The notes beneath the pieces are model-generated. The model did no database searches, had not been told where the DNA came from, and was given only the letters and a program-made list of their open reading frames with translations. A stretch of DNA of 26,622 nucleotides from DATAEG01 sp051001975 (GTDB lineage: Bacteria > Actinomycetota > Actinomycetes > Mycobacteriales > Jatrophihabitantaceae), in contig JBPCMU010000073.1 in assembly GCA_051001975.1 (NCBI GenBank), forward strand, positions 1 through 26,622. Direction: 5' to 3'. Both the position numbers and the translations under genes were made by a program. Below are positions 1 to 7,851 of this stretch, piece after piece (positions within the stretch are counted from its first letter, which is position 1; every line of letters begins with the position of its first letter).

Positions 1-44
1 TCCACCTGGCCGAGATCCTCGCCTCGACGGGTGCTCCTGCATGA
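1..44 (+). CDS. lutA: LutA C-terminal end (partial, lactate utilization Fe-S oxidoreductase subunit)
   Basis: Only the last 13 codons are in the window (frame starting at base 3), reading HLAEILASTGAPA and then TGA at 42-44. The HLAEILAS ending is typical of the cysteine-rich LutA/YkgE subunit, and the next two genes are lutB and lutC, so context makes the call. The stop overlaps an ATG at 41 (ATGA). The call rests on a very short tail plus synteny, so it is an inference and not a domain match. Confidence 0.6.
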   Translation, partial: HLAEILASTGAPA

Positions 45-123
45 TCGCCACCGACCTCGCCGAGACCGTCGACTCGACGGGTGCCCTGGCATGACCGCCG
101 TCGACCTCGGCATGCCCGTCGTC
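3..123 (+). repeat. Imperfect 50-bp tandem repeat across the lutA/lutB junction
   Basis: Bases 3-52 and 53-102 match at about 39 of 50 positions by eye, including a shared TCGACGGGTGC core. A third, partial copy begins at 103 and fades after about 21 bases. The period of 50 is not a multiple of three, so each copy moves the reading frame. Each full copy carries a coding end of the form STGA(P/L)A followed by an ATGA stop/start overlap. Confidence 0.7.
41..94 (+). CDS. Possible 17-codon micro-ORF linking lutA to lutB
   Basis: The frame opened by ATG 41 reads MIATDLAETVDSTGALA and stops at TGA 92-94. Its start overlaps the lutA stop and its stop overlaps the lutB ATG at 91, both as ATGA. The peptide is the duplicated copy of the LutA tail (compare HLAEILASTGAPA with DLAETVDSTGALA). 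It could pass ribosomes from lutA to lutB by coupled termination and reinitiation. It may equally be a by-product of the 50-bp duplication. There is no independent evidence that it is translated. Confidence 0.3.
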   Translation: MIATDLAETVDSTGALA

Positions 124-1569
124 CGAGCCCCCCGCGGCGTGGGCATGCTCCGCGAGACCGAGCCGTTCCCCGACGCCGCCCGCCGCGCTCTGGGCGACCC
201 GCAGCTGCGGGCCAACATCCGTCGGGCCACCGGGACGACCCGCGCCAAGCGTCCGCGGGTGGTCGACAAGGTGCCGAACTGGGAGCAGCTCCGCGATGCC
301 GGCTCGGCCCTCAAGGCTGCGACGATGGCCCGCCTGCCTGAGCTCCTGGTGCAGCTCGAGGAGCAGGTCACCGCCCGGGGCGGCACGGTCCACTGGGCCC
401 GGGACGCGCACGAGGCCAACCGGATCGTCACCTCACTCGTCCAGGCCACCGGTGCCGACGAGGTGGTCAAGGTCAAGTCGATGGCCACCGTCGAGATCGG
501 CCTCAACGAGGCGCTGGAGCAGGCCGGCATCGCTGCCTGGGAGACCGACCTGGCCGAGCTGATGGTCCAGCTCGGGCACGACCGCCCGAGCCACATCCTG
601 GTCCCTGCCATCCACCGCAAACGGGCCGAGATCCGCGAGATCTTCCTGCGGGAGCTGCCCGGGCTGGGGACCGACGTGCCGAGTGACCTGACCGACGTGC
701 CGGCCGAGCTGGCAGCCGTCGCGCGGCGGCACCTGCGCGCCAAGTTCCTCTCGGCCCGGGTGGCCGTCAGCGGAGCCAACTTCGCGGTCGCGGAGACCGG
801 CACCCTGGCCGTGGTCGAGTCGGAGGGGAACGGACGGATGTGCCTGACGATGCCGCAGACCCTCATCACGGTGATGGGCATAGAGAAGCTGGTGCCGACC
901 TGGCGCGATCTGGAGGTGTTCCTGCAGTTGCTGCCCCGCTCGTCGACCGGCGAGCGGATGAATCCGTACACGTCGATGTGGACCGGTGCCACCGAAGGTC
1001 AGGACTTCCACCTAGTGCTGCTGGACAACGGGCGCACTGCCACGTTGGCCGATCCGCAGGGCCGCTCAGCGTTGCGGTGCATCCGGTGCTCCGCGTGTTT
1101 GAACGTCTGCCCGGTGTACGAGCGGGTCGGTGGCCACGCCTACGGGTCGGTGTATCCGGGCCCGATCGGGGCGGTGCTCAGCCCGCAGTTGACCGGTGTG
1201 GCGGACAATCCGTCGCTGCCGTTCGCCTCGACCCTGTGCGGTGCGTGCTACGACGTCTGCCCGGTGGCCATCGACATCCCTTCGATGCTGGTGCATCTGC
1301 GTGCCCGAGTGGTCGAGGATAAGGCGCCCACGCATCGACTGCCCAGCGCGGAGCGACAGGCGATGGTGGCGGCGGCATGGACCATGCGCTCGCCCTGGCG
1401 ATGGCGGTGGGCGCTGCGCTCGGCGCGGATCGGGCGGCTACTGGGGCGGCGGCGGGGCGTGATCCGGCGACTGCCGGCGCCGCTGTCGGCATGGACCCGG
1501 TCACGTGACTTGCCGCGGCCACCGCAACAGACCTTCCGTGACTGGTGGATTTCGGACGGTAGAGGGTGA
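91..1569 (+). CDS. lutB: LutB, lactate utilization iron-sulfur protein
   Basis: 492 residues. It is the LutB/YkgF subunit of the LutABC complex, which oxidises L-lactate to pyruvate in the cytoplasm and passes electrons through Fe-S clusters. The N-terminal two thirds is a LUD domain with the signatures VKVKSMATVEIGLNEAL and AETGTLAVVESEGNGRM. The C-terminal part holds two ferredoxin-like cysteine groups, RCIRCSACLNVCPVY (about residues 328-342) and LCGACYDVCPVAIDIP (about 382-397), and then a basic Arg/Trp-rich tail. I chose ATG 91 because it gives the usual N-terminus. A GTG at 31 in the same frame would add 20 residues encoded by the 50-bp duplication and overlap lutA. The gene ends inside a GTGA overlap with lutC, so the two are probably translationally coupled. 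Confidence 0.93.
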   Translation: MTAVDLGMPVVRAPRGVGMLRETEPFPDAARRALGDPQLRANIRRATGTTRAKRPRVVDKVPNWEQLRDAGSALKAATMARLPELLVQLEEQVTARGGTVHWARDAHEANRIVTSLVQATGADEVVKVKSMATVEIGLNEALEQAGIAAWETDLAELMVQLGHDRPSHILVPAIHRKRAEIREIFLRELPGLGTDVPSDLTDVPAELAAVARRHLRAKFLSARVAVSGANFAVAETGTLAVVESEGNGRMCLTMPQTLITVMGIEKLVPTWRDLEVFLQLLPRSSTGERMNPYTSMWTGATEGQDFHLVLLDNGRTATLADPQGRSALRCIRCSACLNVCPVYERVGGHAYGSVYPGPIGAVLSPQLTGVADNPSLPFASTLCGACYDVCPVAIDIPSMLVHLRARVVEDKAPTHRLPSAERQAMVAAAWTMRSPWRWRWALRSARIGRLLGRRRGVIRRLPAPLSAWTRSRDLPRPPQQTFRDWWISDGRG

Positions 1570-2174
1570 ATGCCCGCGACGAGATCCTGCACCGAATCAG
1601 GACCGCACTAGCCGATCGCCCGGCGCTGGAACCTGTGGCGCGCGACTATCGCACGGCGGGGGCGTCGGGCGTTGTCGACGTGGACCGGTTGGTCGACCGG
1701 TTGGAGGACTATCGGGCGAACGTGCACCGCACCGACACCGCATCGATCCGGGAGACGATCGACGGGCTGCTCAGCGGGTCGGTCGTAGTCCCGGACGGGT
1801 TCCCGATCGAGTGGCTTCCCGCCGGTCTCGACGTCCTGCGTGACGATCCGCCGTTGCGCGCCGAACAGTTGGACTCGACCAGCGCGGTGGTGACGACCTG
1901 CATGGTCGCCGTGGCCGAGACCGGCACGATCGTCCTCGACCACGGTCCCGGCCAGGGCCGGCGGGCGCTGACCTTGGTCCCCGATCACCACGTGGTGGTG
2001 GTGCGGGTCGAACAGGTCGTCGCCGGCGTACCGGACGCGGTCGCGGTCGCGGTCCTCGATGCCGTTCGCCCGCAGACGTGGATCAGCGGGCCGAGCGCCA
2101 CCAGTGACATCGAACTGTCCCGGGTCGAGGGCGTGCACGGACCACGCCGCCTCGACGTGATCTTGCTGGCCTGA
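1566..2174 (+). CDS. lutC: LutC, LUD-domain lactate utilization protein
   Basis: 202 residues and a single LUD domain (LutC/YkgG family), the third subunit of the LutABC lactate-oxidation complex. Visible signatures are AETGTIVLDHGPGQGRRALT, the following LVPDHHVVVV strand, and the C-terminal WISGPSATSDIELSRVEGVH, which is typical of LutC. Start GTG 1566 overlaps the lutB stop by four bases, with a purine-rich GGTAGAGGG just upstream as a plausible ribosome site. The stop lies 12 bp from the stop of the convergent capA-like gene, with no clear terminator hairpin between them. Confidence 0.92.
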   Translation: MNARDEILHRIRTALADRPALEPVARDYRTAGASGVVDVDRLVDRLEDYRANVHRTDTASIRETIDGLLSGSVVVPDGFPIEWLPAGLDVLRDDPPLRAEQLDSTSAVVTTCMVAVAETGTIVLDHGPGQGRRALTLVPDHHVVVVRVEQVVAGVPDAVAVAVLDAVRPQTWISGPSATSDIELSRVEGVHGPRRLDVILLA

Positions 2175-2186
2175 CGGGCGCGGCTG

Positions 2187-3323
2187 CTACTTCGGTGGCG
2201 CGGGCAGCAGGCCGGCGCACTTCCGGTCGCGTTCCCACTCGGCGTCGATGCGTTTCTTGGTGGCCCCGACGGCCGGTACGGGCACGCCAGTGCTGTCGAG
2301 GTGCGCCGCAGCAAACTGCGCTGAGGTCACTTTCCCCTTCTGGAAGCTCAACGTCAGGATGCCGTTGTCGTCCTGCTCGTTGCCGAAGGATTCCCACCAC
2401 AGATAGTTCGACAATCCGTACGCGACGTAGTGACCGTCCTTGCGCCACCCGGCACCGAGCAGGACGTGCGCGTGCGTGCCCACCACCGCGGTGGCCCCGG
2501 CCTTCACCAATGCGTCGGCCAGTCCCGGCTGCTCGGAGTTAGGGCAGGTCTTGTACTCGGTGCCCCAGTGCAAGTAGACGATGACGATGTCTGCACGGGC
2601 GCGAGCGGCCCGCACAGTATTCAGCAGTTGCGGCTGATAGGCGTTGGCGACGCCGGCCTTGTTCGGGCCGGCCGAGAAGTCGGGCAGCGTCGACTCGTCC
2701 CGGACCTGGTCCGCCGCGATGAACGCGATCTTGGTCCCACGCACCGTCACGTACCAGGGCGCGAACGCGGCGTCGGCGTTCTTGCCGATTCCGAGCACCG
2801 GGATCGGTGACTTCTTGATGGCGGCGACGGTCTGCTTCAACCCGGCCGACCCGTAGTCGGCAGCGTGGTTGTTCGCCATGGTCGCGACGTCGATTCCGGC
2901 GTCCTTCAGAGCGGTGAGCGCACTGGGCGGGGCTTGGAAGTTGTACTCCTTGGGGTACTTCATGCCTCCTACCGAGATCGACGTCTCCAGGTTGACCATC
3001 GTGAGGTCGGCCCTGCCCAGCGACTTGGCGGCGACGCCGAACGCGGTGGCGGGGTTGGCGGCCAATCGAGTGGCAGTGCGTTTGGCGAAGTTGACGTCAC
3101 CGGCGAAAGAGATTGTGATCGGTCGGTCCGTGGTCCCGCTGGAGGAGACACTGCTTTTGGTGCCCGGCGCAGGCGTGCTCGATCTGGTCGTCGGCGTAGT
3201 ACTCGATGAGTTGGGTGCCGGCGTGGAGTGGGATGTACAGGCGGTGACGAGCACTAGCGCGGACACGGCCACGAGTGTCGGGACACCGCGTCGACGCATA
3301 ACCAGACGAGTTGCTGAACGCAT
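2187..3323 (-). CDS. CapA-family lipoprotein (poly-gamma-glutamate synthesis protein-like)
   Basis: About 378 residues from ATG 3323. The N-terminus is a lipoprotein signal: basic residues, a hydrophobic stretch (GVPTLVAVSALVLV), then lipobox VTAC. A Ser/Thr/Pro-rich linker of about 50 residues follows. The rest is the CapA/PGA_cap metallophosphoesterase-like fold: SFAGDVNF, MVNLETSI, DVATMANNHAADYG, YLHWGTEY, VVGTHAHVLLG and YGLSNYLW carry the expected Asp, Glu, Asn and His metal-site residues. Proteins of this family act outside the membrane, but the substrate is unknown. No capB or capC synthase is in the window, so a role in poly-glutamate synthesis is not supported. The start is uncertain: GTG 3338, ATG 3323 and ATG 3299 all keep the signal peptide. 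It is divergent from thrS. Confidence 0.85.
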   Translation of the reverse strand: MRSATRLVMRRRGVPTLVAVSALVLVTACTSHSTPAPNSSSTTPTTRSSTPAPGTKSSVSSSGTTDRPITISFAGDVNFAKRTATRLAANPATAFGVAAKSLGRADLTMVNLETSISVGGMKYPKEYNFQAPPSALTALKDAGIDVATMANNHAADYGSAGLKQTVAAIKKSPIPVLGIGKNADAAFAPWYVTVRGTKIAFIAADQVRDESTLPDFSAGPNKAGVANAYQPQLLNTVRAARARADIVIVYLHWGTEYKTCPNSEQPGLADALVKAGATAVVGTHAHVLLGAGWRKDGHYVAYGLSNYLWWESFGNEQDDNGILTLSFQKGKVTSAQFAAAHLDSTGVPVPAVGATKKRIDAEWERDRKCAGLLPAPPK

Positions 3324-3400
3324 CGCACTAGCATCCACTGTGACCTGACAAATCTGACGGCGCCCGACGGGTTGGGCGCGTCGAACCACAAGGAGATCAC
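3324..3400. promoter_or_regulatory. Divergent capA-like/thrS intergenic region with leader hairpin
   Basis: These 77 bp separate two diverging genes. TAGCAT at 3329-3334 is a possible -10 for thrS, with no good -35 partner. Bases 3360-3379 form a hairpin: GCGCCCGA pairs with TTGGGCGC (one G-T pair) around a CGGG loop. It is not followed by a T-run, so it is more likely a 5'-leader structure than a terminator. AAGGAGAT at about 3390-3397 is a strong Shine-Dalgarno site and fixes the thrS start at GTG 3401. No T-box elements were recognised. Confidence 0.45.
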
Positions 3401-5449
3401 GTGTCCAGCAGCCAGTCAGCCCCTACGCAGTCGCCGGATGTCCGGCCAAGCGTCAGCGTGGCGGCCGGCACCACCGCCCGGGCAGCGCTCGACCACGCGG
3501 GGCTCGATCTGACTGGACCTTCCGGTGCCGTGGTGGTTCGCGATCTCGCCGATGGCGCATTGCGCGACCTCGACGTGGAATTCGCCGAGGCGGCTCAGAT
3601 CGAGCCGGTCTCGGCCGACTCGCCCGATGGGCTCGCCGTGTTGCGGCACTCGTCGGCGCACGTGATGGCGCAAGCCGTGCAGGAGTTGTTCCCAGGCACC
3701 CTGCTGGGGATCGGGCCGCCGATCGAGGACGGCTTCTACTACGACTTCATGCCTGATCGCCCGTTCACACCGGACGACCTGGACGCTATCGAGAAGAAGA
3801 TGGCCGAGATCATCAAGTCGGCGCAGCGCTTCCGGCGCCGTCCGATCAGCGACGATCAGGCCAGGGTGGAACTCGCCCACGAGAAGTTCAAGCTCGAGCT
3901 CATCGGGCTGAAGAGCAGCGCCGCAGATGTCGACGGCGCGTCGGCCGAGGTCGGTAGCGGTGGACTCACCATGTACGACAACGTCGACCCCAAGAGCGGC
4001 GAGCAGGTCTGGACCGATCTCTGCCGCGGACCGCATCTGCCCACGACCCGGCGGATCCCCGCGGTGAAGCTGATGCGCAGCGCGGCAGCGTATTGGCGGG
4101 GGAGTGAGAAGAACCCGCAACTGCAACGCATCTACGGAACGGCCTGGGCCAGCCGAGACGACTTGAAGGCCTACCTCCATCGGCTGGAAGAAGCGGCCAA
4201 GCGGGACCACCGCAAACTCGGCACCGAACTAGATCTGTTCAGCTTCCCGGACGAGATCGGCTCGGGCATGGTCGTGTATCACCCGAAGGGTGGCGTGATC
4301 AAGCGGGTCATGGAGGACTACGTCCGAGCCCGCCACCTCGAAGAGGGTTTCTCCTACGTCGGCACCCCGCACATCAGCAAGGAGGGTTTGTTCCACACCA
4401 GCGGGCACTTGCCCTACTACCAGGACAGCATGTTCCCGCCGATGGAGATGGAGGGAGCACAGTATTTCCTCAAGGCGATGAACTGTCCGATGCACAACCT
4501 GATCTTCAAATCGCGCGGACGCTCCTACCGTGACCTGCCGATCCGGTATTTCGAGTTCGGCTCGGTGTATCGCAATGAGCTCTCCGGCGTGGTGCACGGC
4601 CTCACCCGGGTCAGGGCGATGACCCAGGACGACTCGCACTCGTACGTGACCGCCGAGCAGGCGTCGGGCGAGATTAAGCACCTGCTGAACTTCTGTCTCA
4701 GCCTCTTCGACGACTTCGGCTTGACCGACTACTACCTCGAGCTGTCCACCCGCGATGCCGACTCTGACAAGTTCATCGGTTCGGACGAGCAATGGGCCGA
4801 AGCGACCCGAGTGCTCGATGAGACTGCCCGCGAGTCGGGCCTGCAGCTGGTCCCGGATCCCGGTGGCGCTGCGTACTACGGCCCGAAGATCTCGGTGCAG
4901 TGCCGTGACGCGATCGGTCGCACCTGGCAGATGTCAACGATCCAGTACGACTTCAACCAGCCGCACCGCTTCGAGTTGGAGTACCAGGCCGCGGACGGTA
5001 CCCGGCAGGAACCGGTGATGATCCACTCGGCGAAGTTCGGTTCGATCGAGCGGTTCATCGGAGTGCTGACCGAGCACTATGCCGGTGCGTTCCCGGCCTG
5101 GCTGTCGCCCGTGCAGGTGGTCGGCATCCCGGTCACCGACGACCAAGTGCCGTACCTGCGTCAGATCGCGACGACGCTCGCGGCTGCCGGGATCCGTGTC
5201 GACGTCGACGACTCCGACGACCGCATGCAGAAAAAGATCCGCACCGCGCAGAAGCAGAAAGTGCCGTTCATGCTCATCGCCGGTGCATCCGATGCGGAGG
5301 CCGGTGCCGTCTCGTTCCGCTACCGCGACGGCGAGCAGCGCAACGGCATCCCCGTCGCACAGGCCGCCGAGGAGATCGTCGACTTCGTCTCCCGAAGGCT
5401 GAACACCTCACCGACCTCAGCAGATTTCGACACAGCATCCGATGGGTGA
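3401..5449 (+). CDS. thrS: Threonyl-tRNA synthetase
   Basis: 682 residues, class II aminoacyl-tRNA synthetase that charges tRNA-Thr. Domain order: TGS (about 15-80), the second additional/editing domain beginning RHSSAHVMAQAVQELFP with its C-terminal CRGPHLP motif, the catalytic core, then a C-terminal anticodon-binding domain from about residue 565. Predicted zinc ligands are Cys362 (MNCPMHN), His413 (QDDSH) and His542 (MIHSAKFGS). Their spacing closely matches E. coli ThrRS C334/H385/H511 as I recall it. Start GTG 3401 has a strong AAGGAGAT site. The last 8 bases overlap the HIT gene, the same thrS-HIT pairing as in mycobacteria. Confidence 0.98.
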   Translation: MSSSQSAPTQSPDVRPSVSVAAGTTARAALDHAGLDLTGPSGAVVVRDLADGALRDLDVEFAEAAQIEPVSADSPDGLAVLRHSSAHVMAQAVQELFPGTLLGIGPPIEDGFYYDFMPDRPFTPDDLDAIEKKMAEIIKSAQRFRRRPISDDQARVELAHEKFKLELIGLKSSAADVDGASAEVGSGGLTMYDNVDPKSGEQVWTDLCRGPHLPTTRRIPAVKLMRSAAAYWRGSEKNPQLQRIYGTAWASRDDLKAYLHRLEEAAKRDHRKLGTELDLFSFPDEIGSGMVVYHPKGGVIKRVMEDYVRARHLEEGFSYVGTPHISKEGLFHTSGHLPYYQDSMFPPMEMEGAQYFLKAMNCPMHNLIFKSRGRSYRDLPIRYFEFGSVYRNELSGVVHGLTRVRAMTQDDSHSYVTAEQASGEIKHLLNFCLSLFDDFGLTDYYLELSTRDADSDKFIGSDEQWAEATRVLDETARESGLQLVPDPGGAAYYGPKISVQCRDAIGRTWQMSTIQYDFNQPHRFELEYQAADGTRQEPVMIHSAKFGSIERFIGVLTEHYAGAFPAWLSPVQVVGIPVTDDQVPYLRQIATTLAAAGIRVDVDDSDDRMQKKIRTAQKQKVPFMLIAGASDAEAGAVSFRYRDGEQRNGIPVAQAAEEIVDFVSRRLNTSPTSADFDTASDG

Positions 5450-5990
5450 CCGCGGCGCGGAGGAGCCGACCGCCTTTGCCGGTGACCCGGACGGCTATCA
5501 GCGGCTGTGGACTCCGCATCGGATGGCCTACATCAAGGGTGAGAGCAAGCCCGTCGACGACAGCGAGGGCGAGTGCCCCTTCTGCCAGATCCCGACTCGG
5601 TCCGACACCGATGGGCTGATCGTCGCACGCCGGGACGCGGCCTACGCGGTGCTCAACCTGTATCCATACAACGCCGGCCATCTGATGCTGGTGCCCTACC
5701 GGCACGTCGCTGACTACACGGACCTGACCGATGCCGAGGTGGCCGACGTGGCCACGCTCACCCGCCAGGCAATGACGACCCTGCGGGCTGTGTCCGGCCC
5801 GCACGGGTTCAACATCGGCATGAACCAGGGCAACATCGCTGGTGCCGGGATCGCCGCGCACCTGCACCAGCACGTGGTGCCGCGCTGGGGAGGCGACACC
5901 AACTTCATGCCGATCGTCGCCAAGACGCGGGTGCTGCCCGAGCTCATGTCCGAGACCCGCCAACTGCTCGCCGACGCCTGGCCCACCTGA
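5442..5990 (+). CDS. HIT-family protein, probable Ap4A phosphorylase-like hydrolase
   Basis: 182 residues. The HIT signature HLHQHVVPRW is present (His140, His142, His144), which marks nucleotide hydrolases or transferases with a histidine nucleophile. The N-terminal half has CPFCQIP and a typical HIT core (NLYPYNAGHLMLVPYRHV). Length and position directly after thrS and before PIM genes in the backbone match Rv2613c of M. tuberculosis, described as a diadenosine tetraphosphate phosphorylase. The specific substrate is inferred from that. ATG 5442 overlaps thrS by 8 bp, so co-translation is likely. A strong hairpin follows the stop. Confidence 0.9.
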   Translation: MGDRGAEEPTAFAGDPDGYQRLWTPHRMAYIKGESKPVDDSEGECPFCQIPTRSDTDGLIVARRDAAYAVLNLYPYNAGHLMLVPYRHVADYTDLTDAEVADVATLTRQAMTTLRAVSGPHGFNIGMNQGNIAGAGIAAHLHQHVVPRWGGDTNFMPIVAKTRVLPELMSETRQLLADAWPT

Positions 5991-5991
5991 C

Positions 5992-6017
5992 CCGGTCCGG
6001 CGCAGGCGTCGGACCGG
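5992..6017 (+). terminator. Hairpin after the HIT gene, likely terminator
   Basis: CCGGTCCG (5992-5999) and CGGACCGG (6010-6017) form a perfect 8-bp stem with a 10-nt loop, starting one base after the HIT stop codon. No T-run follows, which is common for GC-rich actinobacterial terminators. The next gene is on the opposite strand, so a terminator is expected here. Confidence 0.55.
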
Positions 6018-6134
6018 CCAGCTTTGGCGCATCGCCGATGAGGTCGGCTGCTGGATCGCGACGCGGTGCGCGTTTCTCCGTCGTGGTGTGGGATATGTCG
6101 CGCGCCACGGTGACTTTCTCGCACCGCGCTGCGG

Positions 6135-7496
6135 TCAGAACGGCGGAGGGTCCGGATCAGTGGCCGGCGGCTCGAGCGACCCGACGTCGAGTTCGACGGT
6201 CGTTGGTAGCGGGTCGGGCCTCGTGTGGAAGGTGTGGCCGGTGGGGCTGGTCGAGGTGGTGGATCCGTCGGGTTGCCGCTGGGGGTGCCAGTCGGTTTGG
6301 TGTTTGCATCGATGATGCCGCCGGCAGAGTGGGTGCAGGTTCCCTTCGCAGGTCGGTCCGCCGTCCTTGGCGGACCGAAGATGATCCAGGTCGCAGGCGA
6401 CGGCGGGTCGGGTGCAGGAGGCGAAGGTGCAGGTCTGGTCTCTCGCGATGATGAACGCCGCCAGCCGGGCTGGTGGCCGGTAGGTCTGCCTGCCGTAGTC
6501 GATCAGCCGGCCGTGGTCGTCGGTGATCAGCCGCCGCCAGGTGCCGGTCTGATCGTCGGCGATGCGGCGGGCCATTTGGGCGGGGATGGGTCCGTACCCG
6601 GCCAGCTCGCCGGGCTGCTCATCCAACCCGAGCAGTGTGGACGCGGCGACCGTCAGTTGCACCGCGGGGCGGGCGCCGTGGCGGCGGGTGAGGTGCGGGT
6701 CACCCAGGATCGTCTCGGCCATCGTGACCAGTGCGTCGGCGCGGCGCTGATCCGCGGTCCTCGGGTCGCCGCCCTTCCCGAAGATCGTCTCCGCTGCGAG
6801 CGCATCAACGGCGGTCATCAGACTCGCGGCGCCGGCGGTGGGCAGGTACGCCCAGACCGTGCTCATCCCGTGCGGCTCCGGGGTACACACGACCCGCCGC
6901 TCGGCCAGAGCGTCGGCGTGCTTCTCGGCCTCACCGGCCGGATCCATTTGGAGGACCGCGCGGGTAACGGACTTCCGGAACTGGGACAGCGTCTGCTCCG
7001 AGCCCCGCTCCAGGACCCGGTCCTCCACCGCGCGGGCCACCTCGGCTTCGAGGCCGATGACAGCAGAGGCAAGCAGGTCCGTATGCCGGGCCGAGATCGA
7101 CCCCTCGCGCAACGATTCCAGCGACGCGGTCAGTGTCGTGGTGAGCAACTGCGCTCGGTGGACCTGCGTCGCTGCGGTGCCCGGTGCGATGCGCAGCACC
7201 GCGGCGATCTCCTGCGTCGACCACCCTTCCGGTGACGCATCAGATCGGGAGATGGTCGCCAGCACCTCGAGTTGGCGGGCGGCGTGGAACGCCGCCTCCC
7301 GGCGCACCACGTCCAGCAGATCAACCCGACCCGCCTCCGACAGCAACGCCGGGTCAGCCAGCAGCGACGCGGACAGCGAATCCCGCGACGGAGCCAACCG
7401 CGCCAGAACGGCGAGCGACTCGTCGGGGAACATCAACACCTCGAACGGAGACGGCACACCAACCTCGCCGTCCCGATCTGATTCCCCGTCGTCCAT
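6135..7496 (-). CDS. DUF222/13E12-repeat family protein with C-terminal HNH endonuclease domain
   Basis: 453 residues from ATG 7496. The first roughly 330 residues are the helical DUF222 (13E12) domain common in actinobacteria and often multicopy there. The C-terminal part is an HNH nuclease module with DLDHLRSAKDGGPT, then GNLHPLCRRHHRCKH, and zinc cysteines in CTFASC and LCRRHH. The tail is Pro/Thr-rich. The biological role of the family is not established. Homologous ORFs occur in the REP13E12 repeats of M. tuberculosis, which suggests mobility, but I see no terminal inverted repeats or target-site duplication. ATG 7496 is preferred over a start 24 codons upstream because TAAAAT lies exactly 7 nt before it, suggesting a leaderless mRNA. 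Confidence 0.9.
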   Translation of the reverse strand: MDDGESDRDGEVGVPSPFEVLMFPDESLAVLARLAPSRDSLSASLLADPALLSEAGRVDLLDVVRREAAFHAARQLEVLATISRSDASPEGWSTQEIAAVLRIAPGTAATQVHRAQLLTTTLTASLESLREGSISARHTDLLASAVIGLEAEVARAVEDRVLERGSEQTLSQFRKSVTRAVLQMDPAGEAEKHADALAERRVVCTPEPHGMSTVWAYLPTAGAASLMTAVDALAAETIFGKGGDPRTADQRRADALVTMAETILGDPHLTRRHGARPAVQLTVAASTLLGLDEQPGELAGYGPIPAQMARRIADDQTGTWRRLITDDHGRLIDYGRQTYRPPARLAAFIIARDQTCTFASCTRPAVACDLDHLRSAKDGGPTCEGNLHPLCRRHHRCKHQTDWHPQRQPDGSTTSTSPTGHTFHTRPDPLPTTVELDVGSLEPPATDPDPPPF

Positions 7497-7503
7497 GCCA
7501 CCA

Positions 7504-7509
7504 ATTTTA
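7504..7509 (-). promoter_or_regulatory. -10 element for the HNH gene, leaderless spacing
   Basis: On the minus strand TAAAAT is followed by 7 nt and then the ATG at 7496. A perfect TANNNT at this distance places transcription initiation at or next to the start codon. No convincing -35 was found. Confidence 0.5.
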
Positions 7510-7617
7510 CGGTGCACCACCGACAATTTCGGGCTATCCACAGACACGAATCGAAAGACTTTCCCCATATTTCACAAGGCAGAACGGCGAACTCCCACCG
7601 AGCGAGGCCAGCCGACC

Positions 7618-7770
7618 GCGAACCGCCACCCGACAACGAAAAGCAAGCGTCCACGCATCCGTCGCTGCCGCAGTAAACAGCACCATTTGCGAACCGCCAC
7701 ACGCTCACGAAACCAGGGGTCCACGCTCCGCCGCTGCCGCAGTAAAACGACTCCACCCGCGAACCGCACT
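7618..7770. repeat. Imperfect tandem repeat, about 70-bp period, two copies plus a partial third
   Basis: GCGAACCGCCAC begins at 7618 and 7689, and GCGAACCGCACT at 7759, giving periods of 71 and 70 bp. Within each full unit, GTCCACGC is followed by CGCTGCCGCAGTAAA (7663-7677 and 7732-7746). Between these anchors the units differ. The function is unknown: it could be a protein-binding array, a remnant of a repeat family associated with 13E12-type genes, or a structured RNA. It is not CRISPR, since there are too few copies and the spacers are themselves related. Confidence 0.65.
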
Positions 7771-7851
7771 CCGTACGAATACAACAGCCAGCGCGATCAG
7801 TCGAAGGCGTTCAGCAGAGGCGAACAAACCACCCCCGACACGGGTCTGGCG

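Larger units (their letters stand above)
7497..7851. other. 355-bp gene-free region between the HNH gene and the GNAT gene
   Basis: No convincing gene. It contains the TAAAAT promoter element of the HNH gene (7504-7509), a CTATCCACA that is one base off a DnaA-box consensus (7534-7542), and the imperfect 70-bp repeat at 7618-7770. It is visibly richer in A and T than the flanking coding DNA. Open frames crossing it on either strand lack ribosome sites and are composed of the repeat. Confidence 0.6.

Noticed and set aside
7534..7542. CTATCCACA as a DnaA box or replication origin
   Set aside because: It is a single near-match with no cluster of boxes and no dnaA or dnaN nearby.
7618..7770. CRISPR array
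   Set aside because: There are only two full copies and the unit is too long. The intervening segments are related to each other, and no cas genes are present.
7433..7784. Minus-strand frames through the repeat region, including a Cys/Gly/Trp-rich peptide
   Set aside because: They consist mainly of the 70-bp repeat read as protein, have no ribosome site, and one overlaps the start of the HNH gene.
5991..7851. Transposon-like ends around the DUF222-HNH gene
   Set aside because: I looked for terminal inverted repeats and target-site duplications on both sides and saw none.
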